Below are positions 47,401 to 57,909 of a DNA stretch of 64,000 nt, piece by piece (position 1 is the stretch's first letter; each line of letters begins with the position of its first letter). The DNA comes from Protula sp. h YS-2021 (lineage: Eukaryota > Annelida > Polychaeta > Sabellida > Serpulidae). Where the stretch lies: NCBI GenBank assembly GCA_949752745.1, contig OX457031.1, forward strand, positions 45,899,257 through 45,963,256. Direction: 5' to 3'. A program made the translations under genes and the position numbers. The notes under the pieces were generated by a model. That model was not told where the DNA came from, ran no database searches, and saw nothing but the letters and a program-made list of their open reading frames with translations.

Positions 47401-50400
47401 TCCCCACAGGCCCCCACATCAGTTAAACACGGCCATCAATAGTCAAGGGCTGAAATTTTCTAAGTCCAGCTGGTCCATTTTCCTTGGGCGAACCTGGCCC
47501 ATTTACAATACCGATCTGTGTTTGCTCCCATAGAAGTCACATACCAAGTTTCATTAAAATCCTTGCAGCAGTTTTTAAGTTATCGTGTTAACAAGCTCTT
47601 GATGACAGACCGACCGACAGACCGACACGCGGTCGATCGCATATATTCCCCCTGTGGGGAATAAACTATTTGAGCAATTAAAATGGTCTGGGGACTGAGT
47701 GACAGGCAAGACATGGCCACATTGACTGAGATGCACACACTGTTTCGTCTAGGGCTTGTTACGACCCATAATCGTAAGGTGCGCAGGCACTCCATATGAC
47801 AAAATGACAATGAAACGTGACAGGATATTGTCTGTGCCAAAGTCAAAGTGCGGTCATACCTTAAGACAGCAAAGTTAATATAAAATGACCGGTTAAAACA
47901 CCGATAAACAGAATGTAGAGCTAAAGGGAGATACCGATTCCGGGGGACGCGAGAAACTGCGGAGCGTCTTTTTAGTCCCCAACCCTTCGGATTGGGGCCT
48001 ATAGGTTTGGGGTGTCTGTCCGTCCGTCTGTCCGTCATCGCTTTATACCCCTATGAATTGGGGGGGGGGGGGGCAGTTGGCGCCTGCTTGTGTTTCACAA
48101 ATACTTACTTGTTTTCTTCTTTTTTTCGCATTTGACTGACAAAAAGTATTTTTGCCTGGTGGTAGAGCCCGCATTTTTTTCCGCTCTTTTTCCACCTTGG
48201 AAAAAAACCTGACCAACCCTGCAAGTAGTACGAACGAGTGCGAGAACCGGATATCAAGATGTAAAGTAAAAACTGTTTGCCGTGACTCCTTCCAGATTCC
48301 GACAAAAAAAAAAAAAAAAAACGTCCGATAAAACCTGCTTGTCGTGACCAACTTCCAGACCCGGATAAAAAAATACAGTGAAGCCCGTTCTAGCGATCAC
48401 TTTCCGGTCTCTGTTAAAAAGACGTACAGCAAATTCTTTTTTAGTGATCCTCATCTAATTTTGTTTATTTTGGAATTTTTAGGCCCCAACCCTTCGGATT
48501 GGGGCCTATAGTTTTGGGATGTCCGTCCGTCTGTCCGTCATCGCTTTATACCCCTTTGAATTTGGGGGTGGTTGGGGCCTGCTCGTGTTTCACAAATACT
48601 TACTTGTTGACAATGAATTGTGGATACGTTTGCAGAATCTTTTATTTCATTAATAAGAAAAAGGATCATGGTTTTGGGGAATTTTTGGTTTGGTCTGGGA
48701 GACATTTGTTTTTGTTTATAAACAAAACAAAAAAACTAAATACGTTGTCGATTGAAGGTATATGAGTCATAATAACCTGTCCTGTTACGTTTTGTGTGCA
48801 CTAGTTGTTTTTGAAATCGCCAAAAAGTTGACGGAACCACACTTTGTCAAATACTGATAAAGATTCACACATTTCGCATCGCGACTTGGGAGTTTGGACC
48901 AGAGAAGTTATCAGAAGCGAAAAGGTCCAGTTTGAAAGTTTAAAAAACTATGAGGAGTATTTCAATTCAAAACATTTGTACAGATTCCCACGTGTTAACG
49001 CCATAATAAACACCAAATAAAATGGCTAAGGCACCTTTACATCTTATTCAGCTATGAAGTTCCCACCGATTTGATCATCTATTGTATAGTTATGAAGCTG
49101 TTAGGGGTTGGGATGGGCATGTTGGTAAAAAAAAAAAATTATGAAGTAGGGAATTGGCGATTTAGGGACGTGTAAAAAGTGCCTGTCCATGACCACCTCA
49201 AAAACCCGAATGGAAAAGAGGCAGTAAAACCTCTGTGGTGACCAACTTCTAGACCTGGATAAGAAGGCCTACGATAAAACCTGTTTACAGCTACCATATT
49301 CTATACCCACATTTAAAAAGATGTACCTATAAGGCTAAGCACAGTTTATGGTGACCACATTGCTACTAATGCACCTGGACGTATGATTAAAATACCCACA
49401 ACTCAGGTTACGTACTTCCCCCAATAGGTTAAAAGTGTTCCGGGCACATCATGCACATAGTCACGCATATTTATATAAGGTAAAAGTCTTATAATTCTAA
49501 AGTAGTACAAATTATGAAAAGTGTCAAACTTCCTGAACCGAAACAGGGGTAAGCAGTGGAAAAGGAGGGAGGGGTGCTGTCGGGGGAAGCAAAACGGCAT
49601 TGGCTGGCTAATAAAAATGTTTGACATGTTCGGGAACACTGATGTTATTGTGCACTGGCCGCTCTAGTTCTTCCAATTTTTGTTTGTGTGAAAGATCAGG
49701 GTGTATAGACACACTTTGGTTAGTTCGGACGGTTCTGTCAACTTTTGACGCATGTTACATTAGGACAGGTGTATGATGTCATTACGTAAAAATCTTGTGT
49801 GTGAAATTTCTCAGCCGCTGAACATTGGAGAAAGTTGAAACTTGGTGAGATTGGTGCTTGTTAGGTCCGAAAGATTGTGTCAAATTTTGTCGCGAGTAGA
49901 ACGAACAAGTGCGGCGTATGGCCTCATCACTTAAAATATGTGTATATTTTGAGGAAGATCTTGCGTGCAAAATATCCCGATAACGGAAAGTCGTGTCGAC
50001 TTCAAACTTTATGTAGGCATTTCTTTCGTAAAGCGGACGGTTCTGTCAACTTTTGACAATGTAGCGAAATTAAGAAAGGCGTATTACATCATTACGTTAA
50101 AATGTTGTATGTGGATTTCTCAGCCGCTGAAAATCGAATGAAGTGCAAACTTAGTGGAATTGTTGCTTGGTAGGTTTCGCTCAAATTTTGTCGCAAGAAG
50201 ATCTAACGAGTGCGACGTATGACGTCATCACGTAAAATATGTATATATTTTGAACAAGATCTTGTGTGCAAAATATCTCGATAACGGAAAGTCCTGTTCG
50301 ACTTCAAATTTTATGTACGCATTTCTTGGATCAGCCGCACTGCTGTATCGACTTTTGACGGATGTGGCGAAATTAAGAAAGACGTATGACGTCTTTACGA

Positions 50401-52223
50401 AAAAATCTTGTATGTAAGATTTCTCAGTCGCTGAATATCGGAGAAAGTTGCACTTTTTTGCTTGCTAGGTCCAACAGATTCTGTCAAATTGTTTCACAAG
50501 TAGAAAGAACGGAAATGGCACATGACGTAAAATATGCATATAATTTGAACAAAATGAGCATTCCTTAGGTCAGTCGGACGGCTATTTCAAGTTTTGTCGC
50601 GGATAATAAATTGAGAAAGGCCGATCAACCAGTTTTCTCTCTGTATAATTAATATTGTAGCGATCGAGTAATTTGATTTATCCATGTTTGGTTTGATGAG
50701 TTCCCACTGCATGTTCAGTACACCGGAACTGCACTAGTAAATGGAACGCTCATGTACAAACAGTAATGAAAACCATCGAAAATGTGCAGAGACATGCTGC
50801 TTGCTTCTTTTTAGCAGTGATCGAAACTACAAGTAGCGTGACAAGCCTGCTACGGAAAACATTATTATATCAAGGTGTCTGTTGGACTATTTCATAAATT
50901 TTTCAAACGAAGTGTTTATGAACGGACTGCGTAATTATCCCCCGTGAAACGGAGGGATATAGGTTTGAGATTGTCCGTCTGTCTGTCTGTCCGTCTGTCC
51001 GTCTGTCCGTCCCCTCTTCAAGCTAAGGACTTTGTGGACACCACTTCTATATCAACGAAGCATAATTCAGCTTTCATATTTCATACAGGCAAAATATAGG
51101 GTATAAAGATGTGCAACGTCAAGGTTTCAGTTTGATCGAAGCAAAATTGACAAATTGACAGGCTTTTGAAAATCGTCGAAAATAGACATATGTGCACATG
51201 TATAGGACTTTGTGGACACCACTTCTATATCAACGAAGCATAATTCAGCTTTCATATTTCATACAGGCAAAATATAGGGTATAAAGATGTGCAACGTCAA
51301 GGTTTCAGTTTGATCGAAGCAAAATTGACAAATTGACAGGCTTTTGAAAATCGTCGAAAATAGACATATGTGCACATGTATAGGACTTTGTGGACACCAC
51401 TTCTATATCAACGAAGCATAATTCAGCTTTCATATTTCATACAGGCAAAATATAGGGTATAAAGATGTGCAACGTCAAGGTTTCAGTTTGATCGAAGCAA
51501 AATTGACAAATTGACAGGCTTTTGAAAATCGTCGAAAATAGACATATGTGCACATGTATAGGACTTTGTGGACACCACTTCTATATCAACGAAGCATAAT
51601 TCAGCTTTCATATTTCATACAGGCAAAATATAGGGTATAAAGATGTGCAACGTCAAGGTTTCAGTTTGATCGAAGCAAAATTGACAAATTGACAGGCTTT
51701 TGAAAATCGTCGAAAATAGACATATGTGCACATGTATAGGACTTTGTGGACACCACTTCTATATCAACGAAGCATAATTCAGCTTTCATATTTCATATAG
51801 GCAACATATAGGGTATAAAGATGTGCAACGTCAAGGTTTCAGTTTGATCGAAGCAAAATTGACAAAATGACAGGCTTTTAAAAATCGTCATAAATCGACA
51901 TATGTGCAAACGGAGTGGACTTCAAGGAAGGGTGTCCAGCTTAGATATTGCATAGGGGTAATATTTAGGGTTTCACGGGGGATATTGCTGCTCTCTGACA
52001 GCATCTAGTTGTTAGTAGGCTGTCCAAAATGTGCGAGTTAATACACTGGTGCCGTTATTACTCTGTAGTTAATTCTTAAAATCTGTAACTTACAGGGACC
52101 AATTGAATGCGGTGTGATTTACGTTGGTCATATCCCACATGGTTTCTACGAGACACAGATGCGAGACTATTTCTCTCAGTTCGGGACAGTTAACCGATTG
52201 AGACTTTCGAGAAGTAAAAGGGT

Positions 52224-52257
<34 letters not shown>

Positions 52258-55209
52258 CAACAACAAAACAAATTTAACGGAGAGAAGTGTTAATTAAGTT
52301 TGGCGGCTTGCTTTCTAGTTACATAATGGGCAATATTTTCTTCCCAGTTTAAACCTTTGAAATAGTGTGTATAGTTTGTTTGTTTCCTGCGAAGAGGTGT
52401 AATGTATTTGCTTTGGAACACAGTGAATAGTTGTTAGAATGGTAATATTTGACACAATATTTCGCCGTATTATTTTCTGGTATCACATTTTGCTTTTGTT
52501 TCAGACTGGCGGAAGCAAAGGCTATGCGTTCGTGGAGTTCGCCAATCAGGAAGTTGCTAAAATCGTTGCGGAGACAATGAACAACTATCTCATGTTCCAT
52601 AAACTACTGAAATGTGAGTGTTGCAACACCAAATTTATTACATATATCAATGAAATACAATACCCATAATGATTTTTTTTTCACGCAGAGCCTTTTGCAG
52701 CTAAGTAGTAGGAATACTGGAAATGTAGAAACGGACTAGAAAAAAAGAGTGTTTCCAATAAAAGGCAAGCAAGCGTCAGTTTTATGCTGTTTGTTTTCCT
52801 TATGCCCTCTTGTTTTATTTTTAGGTGAATTTATGCCTCCCGAGAAAGTTCATGAAGACACATTTAAAGGTTCAGGTAGAGCGTTCAAAGCTCCGAAGGC
52901 TCATATTCTAGCCAAGAAGAGGCACAACTGTTATAAAACCGAATCACAGGTAAAAACGGTAATTAGTTTCACTCACTGTCACTTTGCCAAGAAATCTTTA
53001 CCAGTTTTCATTTATTACCCACAGGTAGAACCTGTGGGGATTATATGCGATCGACCGTGTTGTCGGTCTGTCATCAAGTGCTTGTTAACACGATAACTTA
53101 AAAACTCCTGCGAAGATTTAAATGAAACTTGGTATTTGGCTTCTATGGGAACAAACACAGATCGGTATTGTAAATGGCCCAGGTTCGTCCAAGGAAAATG
53201 GACCAGCTGGACTGGAAAATTTTAGCTCTTGATTTACTTTTGTTAACACGATATCTCAAGAACAACTCCCCAGGATTTTAATGAAACTTGGTGTGTATCT
53301 TCTGTGGACACTAAAAGGATCGGTATTGTAAATGGGTTAGGTTGGCCCAAGGAAAATGAGCTAAATGCACTTTGAAATTTCCTGAAAGTCCTGAAAATTA
53401 TTCAGCATCGGAATGAGTTTGTTAACACGATATCTCAAGAACAACTGCAGGGATTTTAATGAAACTAAGTATGCAGCTTCTATGGGAACAAAGACAGACC
53501 GGCATTGTAAATGGGTTCGTCCAAGGAAAATGCACCAACTGGACTTGGAAAATTTCAGCTCCTGATTGACTATTGATGGCCGTGTTTAACTGATAGGGGG
53601 GGGGGGGGGGGGCCTGTGGGGAATATGTGGGATATGCACACTGCTCTAGTTTTCTTTATAGCACCAACAAACTTATTTGTAAGTCGTCGTGCAAAGTGGT
53701 AAATATTTCTGTTTCAGTCAAAACAGTTGGTCAAAAGGTTAATCAAGCGACAGAACAAAAAGCAACAGAGACTGAAAGCGATGGGCATCGACTATAATTA
53801 CACGATTAAATGCGTAAGTACCACTGGCATCACGGTGGAGGGGGGGGGGGGGTGGGAGTGAGGAGGTGCTTGATTGACTAGTAACTGACCAGTAACTTCT
53901 AAACAAGATACGCTTAAGGTGGCTGTATAGACAAGCCCAGTTCTAACAGCTTGCCTGGTACAGCACAGATAGCTGGGTGCAGAGGCCAAATGGAAAACGG
54001 ACGACAAAAAAAAAAAAAAAAGAATATGCCTGCCATTAATCAATAAATTGTTATGGTTGGTTAAAAATAACACTTCTAAATTTAATTAGTTTTAAAATGT
54101 GCTTATTATCGTCTCTGAAAATTTCGGACTTGGGGGAACAGGTCTTTACGCCCTCAGTACCAGTTCCCCCTCAGTCCGGTTTTTCGGAAGCTAAATCGCT
54201 TCCCGTTCTACCATAATCACCACGTTTCCGGCCTAGCCACGGCCATTTCGTCTTAACCCAATATGAAGCCTAACAGCAATATCCAAGCTCTTGTGTGTTT
54301 CATATGTTCTTATTCCAAATAGTGCACAATGTTTTAAAACTACTCTTGTGTTTTTCATGCCATTACAACTACATTGTAAAGTATATTTGTAATTCATTTT
54401 ATTGACACCTCTTTGTGGCATGTTTTGGCATGAAGTATCGATTCAAAGCCTAAATTGTGTTAAACCGAAATACGTACTTTTGTCCAAGTACATTTCCTAA
54501 CTGTTTTTCATAAATGAGTGACACTTTTTAGGAGAAAAATATTGACACGTTTGGTACACACATCATATGACATTGTTGCAAGTTGTTTGAGGGTAATACA
54601 GATGGCTTGAAATATGTGTTTGGGACGGATCAATTGACAAACCGATGTAGACAAAATGAAGGCAAACACTGTGATGGCAAGAAAAACCGCTGGAGGTTGG
54701 GAGCAAACTGGTGTGGAGGGCAGAACATGTGTTAGTCATCTTCATTGTATACAGGACTGTATTATTTTTTATGACAGATACCAGCGAAAAAGAAAAATGC
54801 GAAAGATAGCGAATCGGAGGACGAGGAAACACCAGTTGCTAAGCGACAGAAAACATTGAAAGACGAGTCTGCGGAGGAAACCCTGCCAACGGCTGCGGCG
54901 GTCAAACTACACAGTGATAAATCTGAAAAAACGACAACCGAAATTTCAAAACCCGCGAAGGCGACGACTGTGCAGAGCGAAAAACAGAAATCCAAAACTA
55001 AGGCTGCAGAAAAGTCAGAAAATTTGTCACCCACATCGCCGGTGAAAAGCCCTGCAGCGAAAAGACAGAAAAATTCAAAAACTTCGACGAACGATTCAAA
55101 AGTACAAAGTCCCACATTGAAGTCTCCCAAAGACATGCCTAAATCTTCGAAAAGTCCTGTATCTGTAAAATCGGGTAAGAAGAACTTGAAGCGTAAAACA
55201 TCGTCTTGA
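43563..55209 (+). CDS. NIFK: NIFK-like nucleolar RNA-binding protein (MKI67 FHA-interacting), 6 exons
   Basis: Exons: 43563-43658, 52096-52221, 52505-52613, 52825-52949, 53718-53813, 54778-55209 (stop). All junctions are GT-AG and phases agree, giving 327 aa (human 293). Exon 1 ([20 protein letters not shown]...) fits the family's short N-terminal helix and ends in phase 0 as exon 2 needs. The RRM runs from about residue 38 to 114, with RNP2 VIYVGHI (39-45) and RNP1 KGYAFVEF (79-86). The family motifs [21 protein letters not shown] and a basic helix ending KAMGIDYNY follow. The last exon encodes a long Lys/Ser/Thr/Pro-rich tail with many SP/TP sites. In vertebrates NIFK binds pre-rRNA/ITS2 and the Ki-67 FHA domain. 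The role here is by homology. Intron 1 (8.4 kb) and intron 4 hold many hairpin elements. Exon 1 is less certain than the rest. Confidence 0.9.
43737..43865 (+). mobile_element. Minimal hairpin/HINE-like element, GGCCCCAACC family (copy 3)
   Basis: Only the two ends remain: arm AGGCCCCAACC (43737-43747), hairpin, GTCCG tract, 'catcgctttatacccctatga', distal arm GGTTGGGGCCT (43827-43837), the 5-bp hairpin TTGTG-TTT-CACAA and ATACTTACTTGTT. It lies 78 bp after NIFK exon 1. Confidence 0.9.
43875..45068. mobile_element. TIR element with CAAACGACCTGA repeats
   Basis: Left end 43875-43950 (GCAAACGACCTGACACACAT... CCGTAAT...ATCAAAATGC, CAACGACCTGACGCACAC type) is the reverse complement of the right end 44990-45065. 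Interior has a further copy at 44868 and a (TA)n run at 44351-44411. No transposase seen. It is a probable non-autonomous DNA transposon. Confidence 0.7.
44351..44411. repeat. (TA)n microsatellite
   Basis: About 30 TA units. Confidence 0.97.
45397..45724. mobile_element. hAT-like MITE with 7-bp flanking duplication
   Basis: Ends CAGGGGTGCACATAA and TTATGTGCACGCCC are inverted repeats. GGTCATG flanks both sides (45390-45396, 45725-45731). Inside, GGCGAAGGTGA occurs several times in both orientations. hAT elements normally make 8-bp duplications; an eighth base may have diverged. Confidence 0.78.
45753..46185 (+). mobile_element. Probable hairpin/HINE-like element, CCCCCGTAAAAG family
   Basis: TTTCCCCCGTAAAAGGGGGG (hairpin) is followed by a T-rich stretch and internal sequence with 'cagcccgataactcccgaaggaaacgttggttcag'. 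A possible distal arm TTAGGGGGAGA lies at about 46160. The GTCCGTC tract is weak, and the next element starts immediately after. Confidence 0.5.
46191..46842 (+). mobile_element. Hairpin/HINE-like element, CCCCACAGG family (copy 1)
   Basis: CCCCACAGGTAGAACCTGTGG hairpin, ATATGCGATCGACCG, TGTCGGTCTGTCATC, then three ~150-180-bp repeats ('aacacgatatctcaagaacaactgcagggattttaatgaaacttgg'), a long G run, the distal arm and the end TGTG-n7-CACA-CTGCTCTAGTTTT. Confidence 0.87.
47371..47662 (-). mobile_element. Hairpin/HINE-like element, CCCCACAGG family (copy 2, reverse orientation)
   Basis: Reverse complement of the same layout: on the plus strand it starts AAACTAGAGCAGTGTGCAT, then CCCCACAGGCCC, one internal repeat, a GACCGACCGACAGACC tract and the hairpin CCCCCTGTGGGGAATAA. 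It is the only clearly reversed copy in the window. Confidence 0.87.
47974..48114 (+). mobile_element. Minimal hairpin/HINE-like element, GGCCCCAACC family (copy 4)
   Basis: AGTCCCCAACCCTTCGGATTGGGGCCTATAGG, GTCTGTCCGTCCGTCTGTCC, 'catcgctttatacccctatga', a G run, the distal arm CAGTTGGCGCCTG, TGTG-TTTCACA and ATACTTACTTGTT. No internal repeats. Confidence 0.88.
48481..48608 (+). mobile_element. Minimal hairpin/HINE-like element, GGCCCCAACC family (copy 5)
   Basis: Same ends as the copies at 43737 and 47974, no internal repeats: AGGCCCCAACCC...TTGGGGCCT, GTCCGTCCGTCTGTCC, GGTTGGGGCCTGCTCGTG-TTTCAC, ATACTTACTTGTT. Confidence 0.9.
49700..50640. repeat. ~300-bp tandem repeats
   Basis: The segment 'cggacggttctgtcaacttttgac' at 49727 recurs at 50036 and, diverged, at 50334 and 50577. 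'gtgtgtgaaatttctcagccgctgaa' and 'aaaatat(c/t)(c/t)cgataacggaaagtc' recur with the same spacing. This has the character of internal repeats of a hairpin element, though no ends were identified. Confidence 0.7.
50937..52012 (+). mobile_element. Hairpin/HINE-like element, ATCCCCCGTGAAA family, with 178-bp array
   Basis: The 5' arm ATCCCCCGTGAAA with hairpin partner CGGAGGGAT is followed by ATAGGTTTGAGATT and an extended GTCTGTCCGTCTGTCC tract. Internal units start at 51026, 51204, 51382, 51560 and 51738. The distal arm TTTCACGGGGGAT (51971-51983) is an exact 13-nt complement of the 5' arm. The element ends with the hairpin TGCTG-n8-CAGCA and TCTAGTTGTT. It lies in NIFK intron 1, 84 bp before exon 2. 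Confidence 0.93.
51026..51915. repeat. Five 178-bp units, four apparently identical
   Basis: Units 1-4 match over their whole 178 bp by eye. Unit 5 has a handful of differences and loses similarity near 51905. The spacing is exactly 178 each time. Confidence 0.95.
53026..53653 (+). mobile_element. Hairpin/HINE-like element, CCCCACAGG family (copy 3)
   Basis: TACCCACAGGTAGAACCTGTGGG hairpin, ATATGCGATCGACCG, TGTCGGTCTGTCATC, three internal repeats, a G run, distal arm CCTGTGGGG, TGTG-n7-CACA, CTGCTCTAGTTTT. It sits in NIFK intron 4, 76 bp after exon 4. Confidence 0.9.
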
Positions 55210-55344
55210 ACAGGGGAGATTTTTGTTTAAACAGGGGAAACTTTGGTTTTACGGTTTCCAGCTTGTCTCGTCTTGTATACGGCCCCATTTGAAGTTGTCT
55301 TTTCTATCCTGGCTGCTAATACAGTGGTGTGTTTAGTGTTAGTT

Positions 55345-56069
55345 ATATGTCTCCCCCTAAGGGAGACATATATAGCATTTGGTGGGTCGCCGTCCGTCCG
55401 TCTGTCCGCAGTGAGTTCTTATGAAATTAATGAGTCGATTTTTCTCAAAACATACATACGTATTGGGGTACATGTCTAGGTGATGCCCGTGGTGTTTTAT
55501 TTTTCGTTTCCTCAAAAATTCTGTTTTTGGCAAATTTTTGAACATGGGGGGGGGGGGGGGGGTTCGTGCATTTTTTTCACTTTGGCAGGCTATATCTCCA
55601 AAACAGTTTGTTGGATTACGCTGAAACGTGGCAAGAACAACACACATATATTGCAAATGTTTACTGTGAAGTTTTACTTCATTTCCGCTGAAAATGTATT
55701 TTTGGCGAATTTTTAAATTGTTGATTTTGAACTTTTTTTGCCATATTGTTGCGATATCTCCGAAACGGTTTGTTGGATTAGGCTGAAACTTGGCAAGAAC
55801 TCACAAAACGTGTAAATGTTTACTTCGAAGTTTTTCTTCATTTCCGTTGAAAATGTATTTTTGGCGAATTTTTCAATTTTTGATTTTTAACTTTTTTGAC
55901 CATATTGTTGCAATATCTCCGAAACAGTTTCTTGGATTAGGCTGAAACATGGCAAGAAGAACCCATATGTAGTGGAAATGTTTACTGTGAAGTTTTTCCA
56001 TGTGACTGATTGGGGGCGGGGGAGACATATCCGTTTTTGTTTTAACAAAAACACTGGCCAATCTAGTTA
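55345..56069 (+). mobile_element. Hairpin/HINE-like element, ATATGTCTCCCCC family
   Basis: The 5' arm ATATGTCTCCCCC (55345-55357) with partner GGGAGACATAT is followed by GTCCGTCCGTCTGTCC. Three ~155-165-bp repeats follow ('tatctccgaaac(a/g)gtttgttggatta(g)gctgaaac'), then the exact 13-nt distal complement GGGGGAGACATAT (56018-56030), a 9-bp hairpin at 56033-56052 and ATCTAGTTAT. It begins 136 bp after the NIFK stop. Confidence 0.92.
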
Positions 56070-56074
56070 TATTG

Positions 56075-57905
56075 CGAAGAAAAATCATAGAAAACGTTTT
56101 ATTGTAATTAAATTCAAATTTAGTTCTGGCTTGCTGGTTAGCCCCATATTACGTACTCTTCCACTATGATAGCGGTAGGGGGGCGGGGACTTTAGCTGCT
56201 TCACATGAGCGAGCGGGCTGCTCTTGAGAAATTAAACCTGTTCCGTGAAGAGCAGCTCCTGGAGAGACTGTAGAGACACGTGTGGAAGTTGTAGATGTGG
56301 AGCAATAGTAAAGGGTATAGGTGATGTGGTATTGGAGGCAAACTTTCCTCCTTGGTCGGTCTGAAATTGACTAAAAATATAACGAGGTGATACCATGGTG
56401 CGGAGTTAAAGGGCCAAGCCTGCAAGTTATGCGTTCCTCTATCGTCTGTTGCTGCATTGTAAGGGTGCATATATTTAGCGGCTCAGTTTGAAATTTGAAA
56501 TGTGCATGCCCATGTGGAAGGGCATTGAATAAATAAAACCAGTTTAAACATAAAGTATTTTTATTTACTTTGTTTTAAATTAACACAGAAATTGTATAAA
56601 ATGAGTATTTTGTTTACCGTCCAGCAGTATCGTTCATATTGTAAAGACTACACTAATCTAACAAATAAAGTCAGATCCATTTCATACACACTCTTGCAAG
56701 TACAAAATATACCAGGGTACTCACGTGGCTTTCATACGTTCGTTTTTAATCAAGCCTACTTGATTTACGGCAGAATGGTAGCCAGTTCATATCAAAAAGA
56801 ATAGAATTGCACAAACGGATGCAGCAGAGCGCTTTAAAAGCTGTGCGCCTATAACATGTCCGATTAGTCAACCATGATTTAACTAAAAGATAAAAAAACA
56901 ACCACTGTTAATTAAAGAATAACAAAGATTGTTCAACAATGAAACCACAAAAAAACACATTTTAAGAATAAACAAATAAAATTTTAAAAAATCGTGACAG
57001 AGAACGTACAAATCACTACTAAATAACAATATCAAATTAAAAAAATTATCCGAGAATTTAGTTTTGGAGCAACAACACTGCCAGAATCAATGTTTCCATA
57101 GTTTTTTAGTTCATCTGTTTTTAAGTTTCTTTGACACAAATAACTTCAAAAATTTCGTTCAAACACACACTTCTGGCCAATATTTACACAGATGTGTTGC
57201 ATAAAGAATTAAAACAGCGCTTTGTTAACAAAATTAATGAATTGGAATCGATCCCAAGGGCGAAAGTAACAACTGCAGAAGTCGTGACAAAGACATGACA
57301 CAAAACCCCTGAAGCTTGGCCAATATCCCCGCACCTTCCTTTCTGCTGACCAGCCCCAAGCAAATAGTAATAATGCCCCCTTGGCGAAGTGCAGAGTTCC
57401 TGTAACAAGGCAGTTGTAGGCTCGTGACACACTACAGTAACCTACAACTGTAGTTCAAAACGCTCAGTGGCCTGCATCTGCTTCAAACTTTCTGTCAGTG
57501 CAACGAAGAGGCGAGCCCGAGTTATAAATGCAGAGTTTATAAACTAAACAATATTTAGCCGTGGTACGGCAGATTAAACCTGTCTTAAGCAAACAGCCAA
57601 AAAAAAAAAAAAAAAAAAAAACATGTTCCTTTTTCAGGACTCATTGAGTTCTGTTGAAATTTATCAAAATTTTTATAATAAACTTCGTGGGTTTCGCCCC
57701 CAACTGAAGCTAGACCAGTGTGAGGAAAATGCACCAAAAGACAGAATTTCAGGAGTCCTAAAACCCCATTTGGAAGAGCTTCCTGTTAACTAGACACTAC
57801 AAAATTACTTCTCGGTGTGTTGATGCGTAGTTGAGAACATTTCTTGTTTATATGGTCTCATCGAGCAATTGGCGAGAAAGTACTGCTTTCAGTTTTATAT
57901 ATGAA
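56075..57905. other. Convergent intergenic region, no gene recognised
   Basis: Sequence between the NIFK stop-side element and the Rab-like stop codon. It is AT-rich, with an AATAAATAAA at about 56529 that could serve as a distal NIFK polyadenylation signal, and a 22-bp A run at 57600. Open stretches at 56592-56804 and 57184-57432 have no recognisable family. Confidence 0.4.
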
Positions 57906-57909
57906 AATA

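Noticed and set aside
51026..51915. CRISPR-like array because of regular spacing
   Set aside because: The whole 178-bp unit is repeated with no unique spacers, and the DNA is animal.
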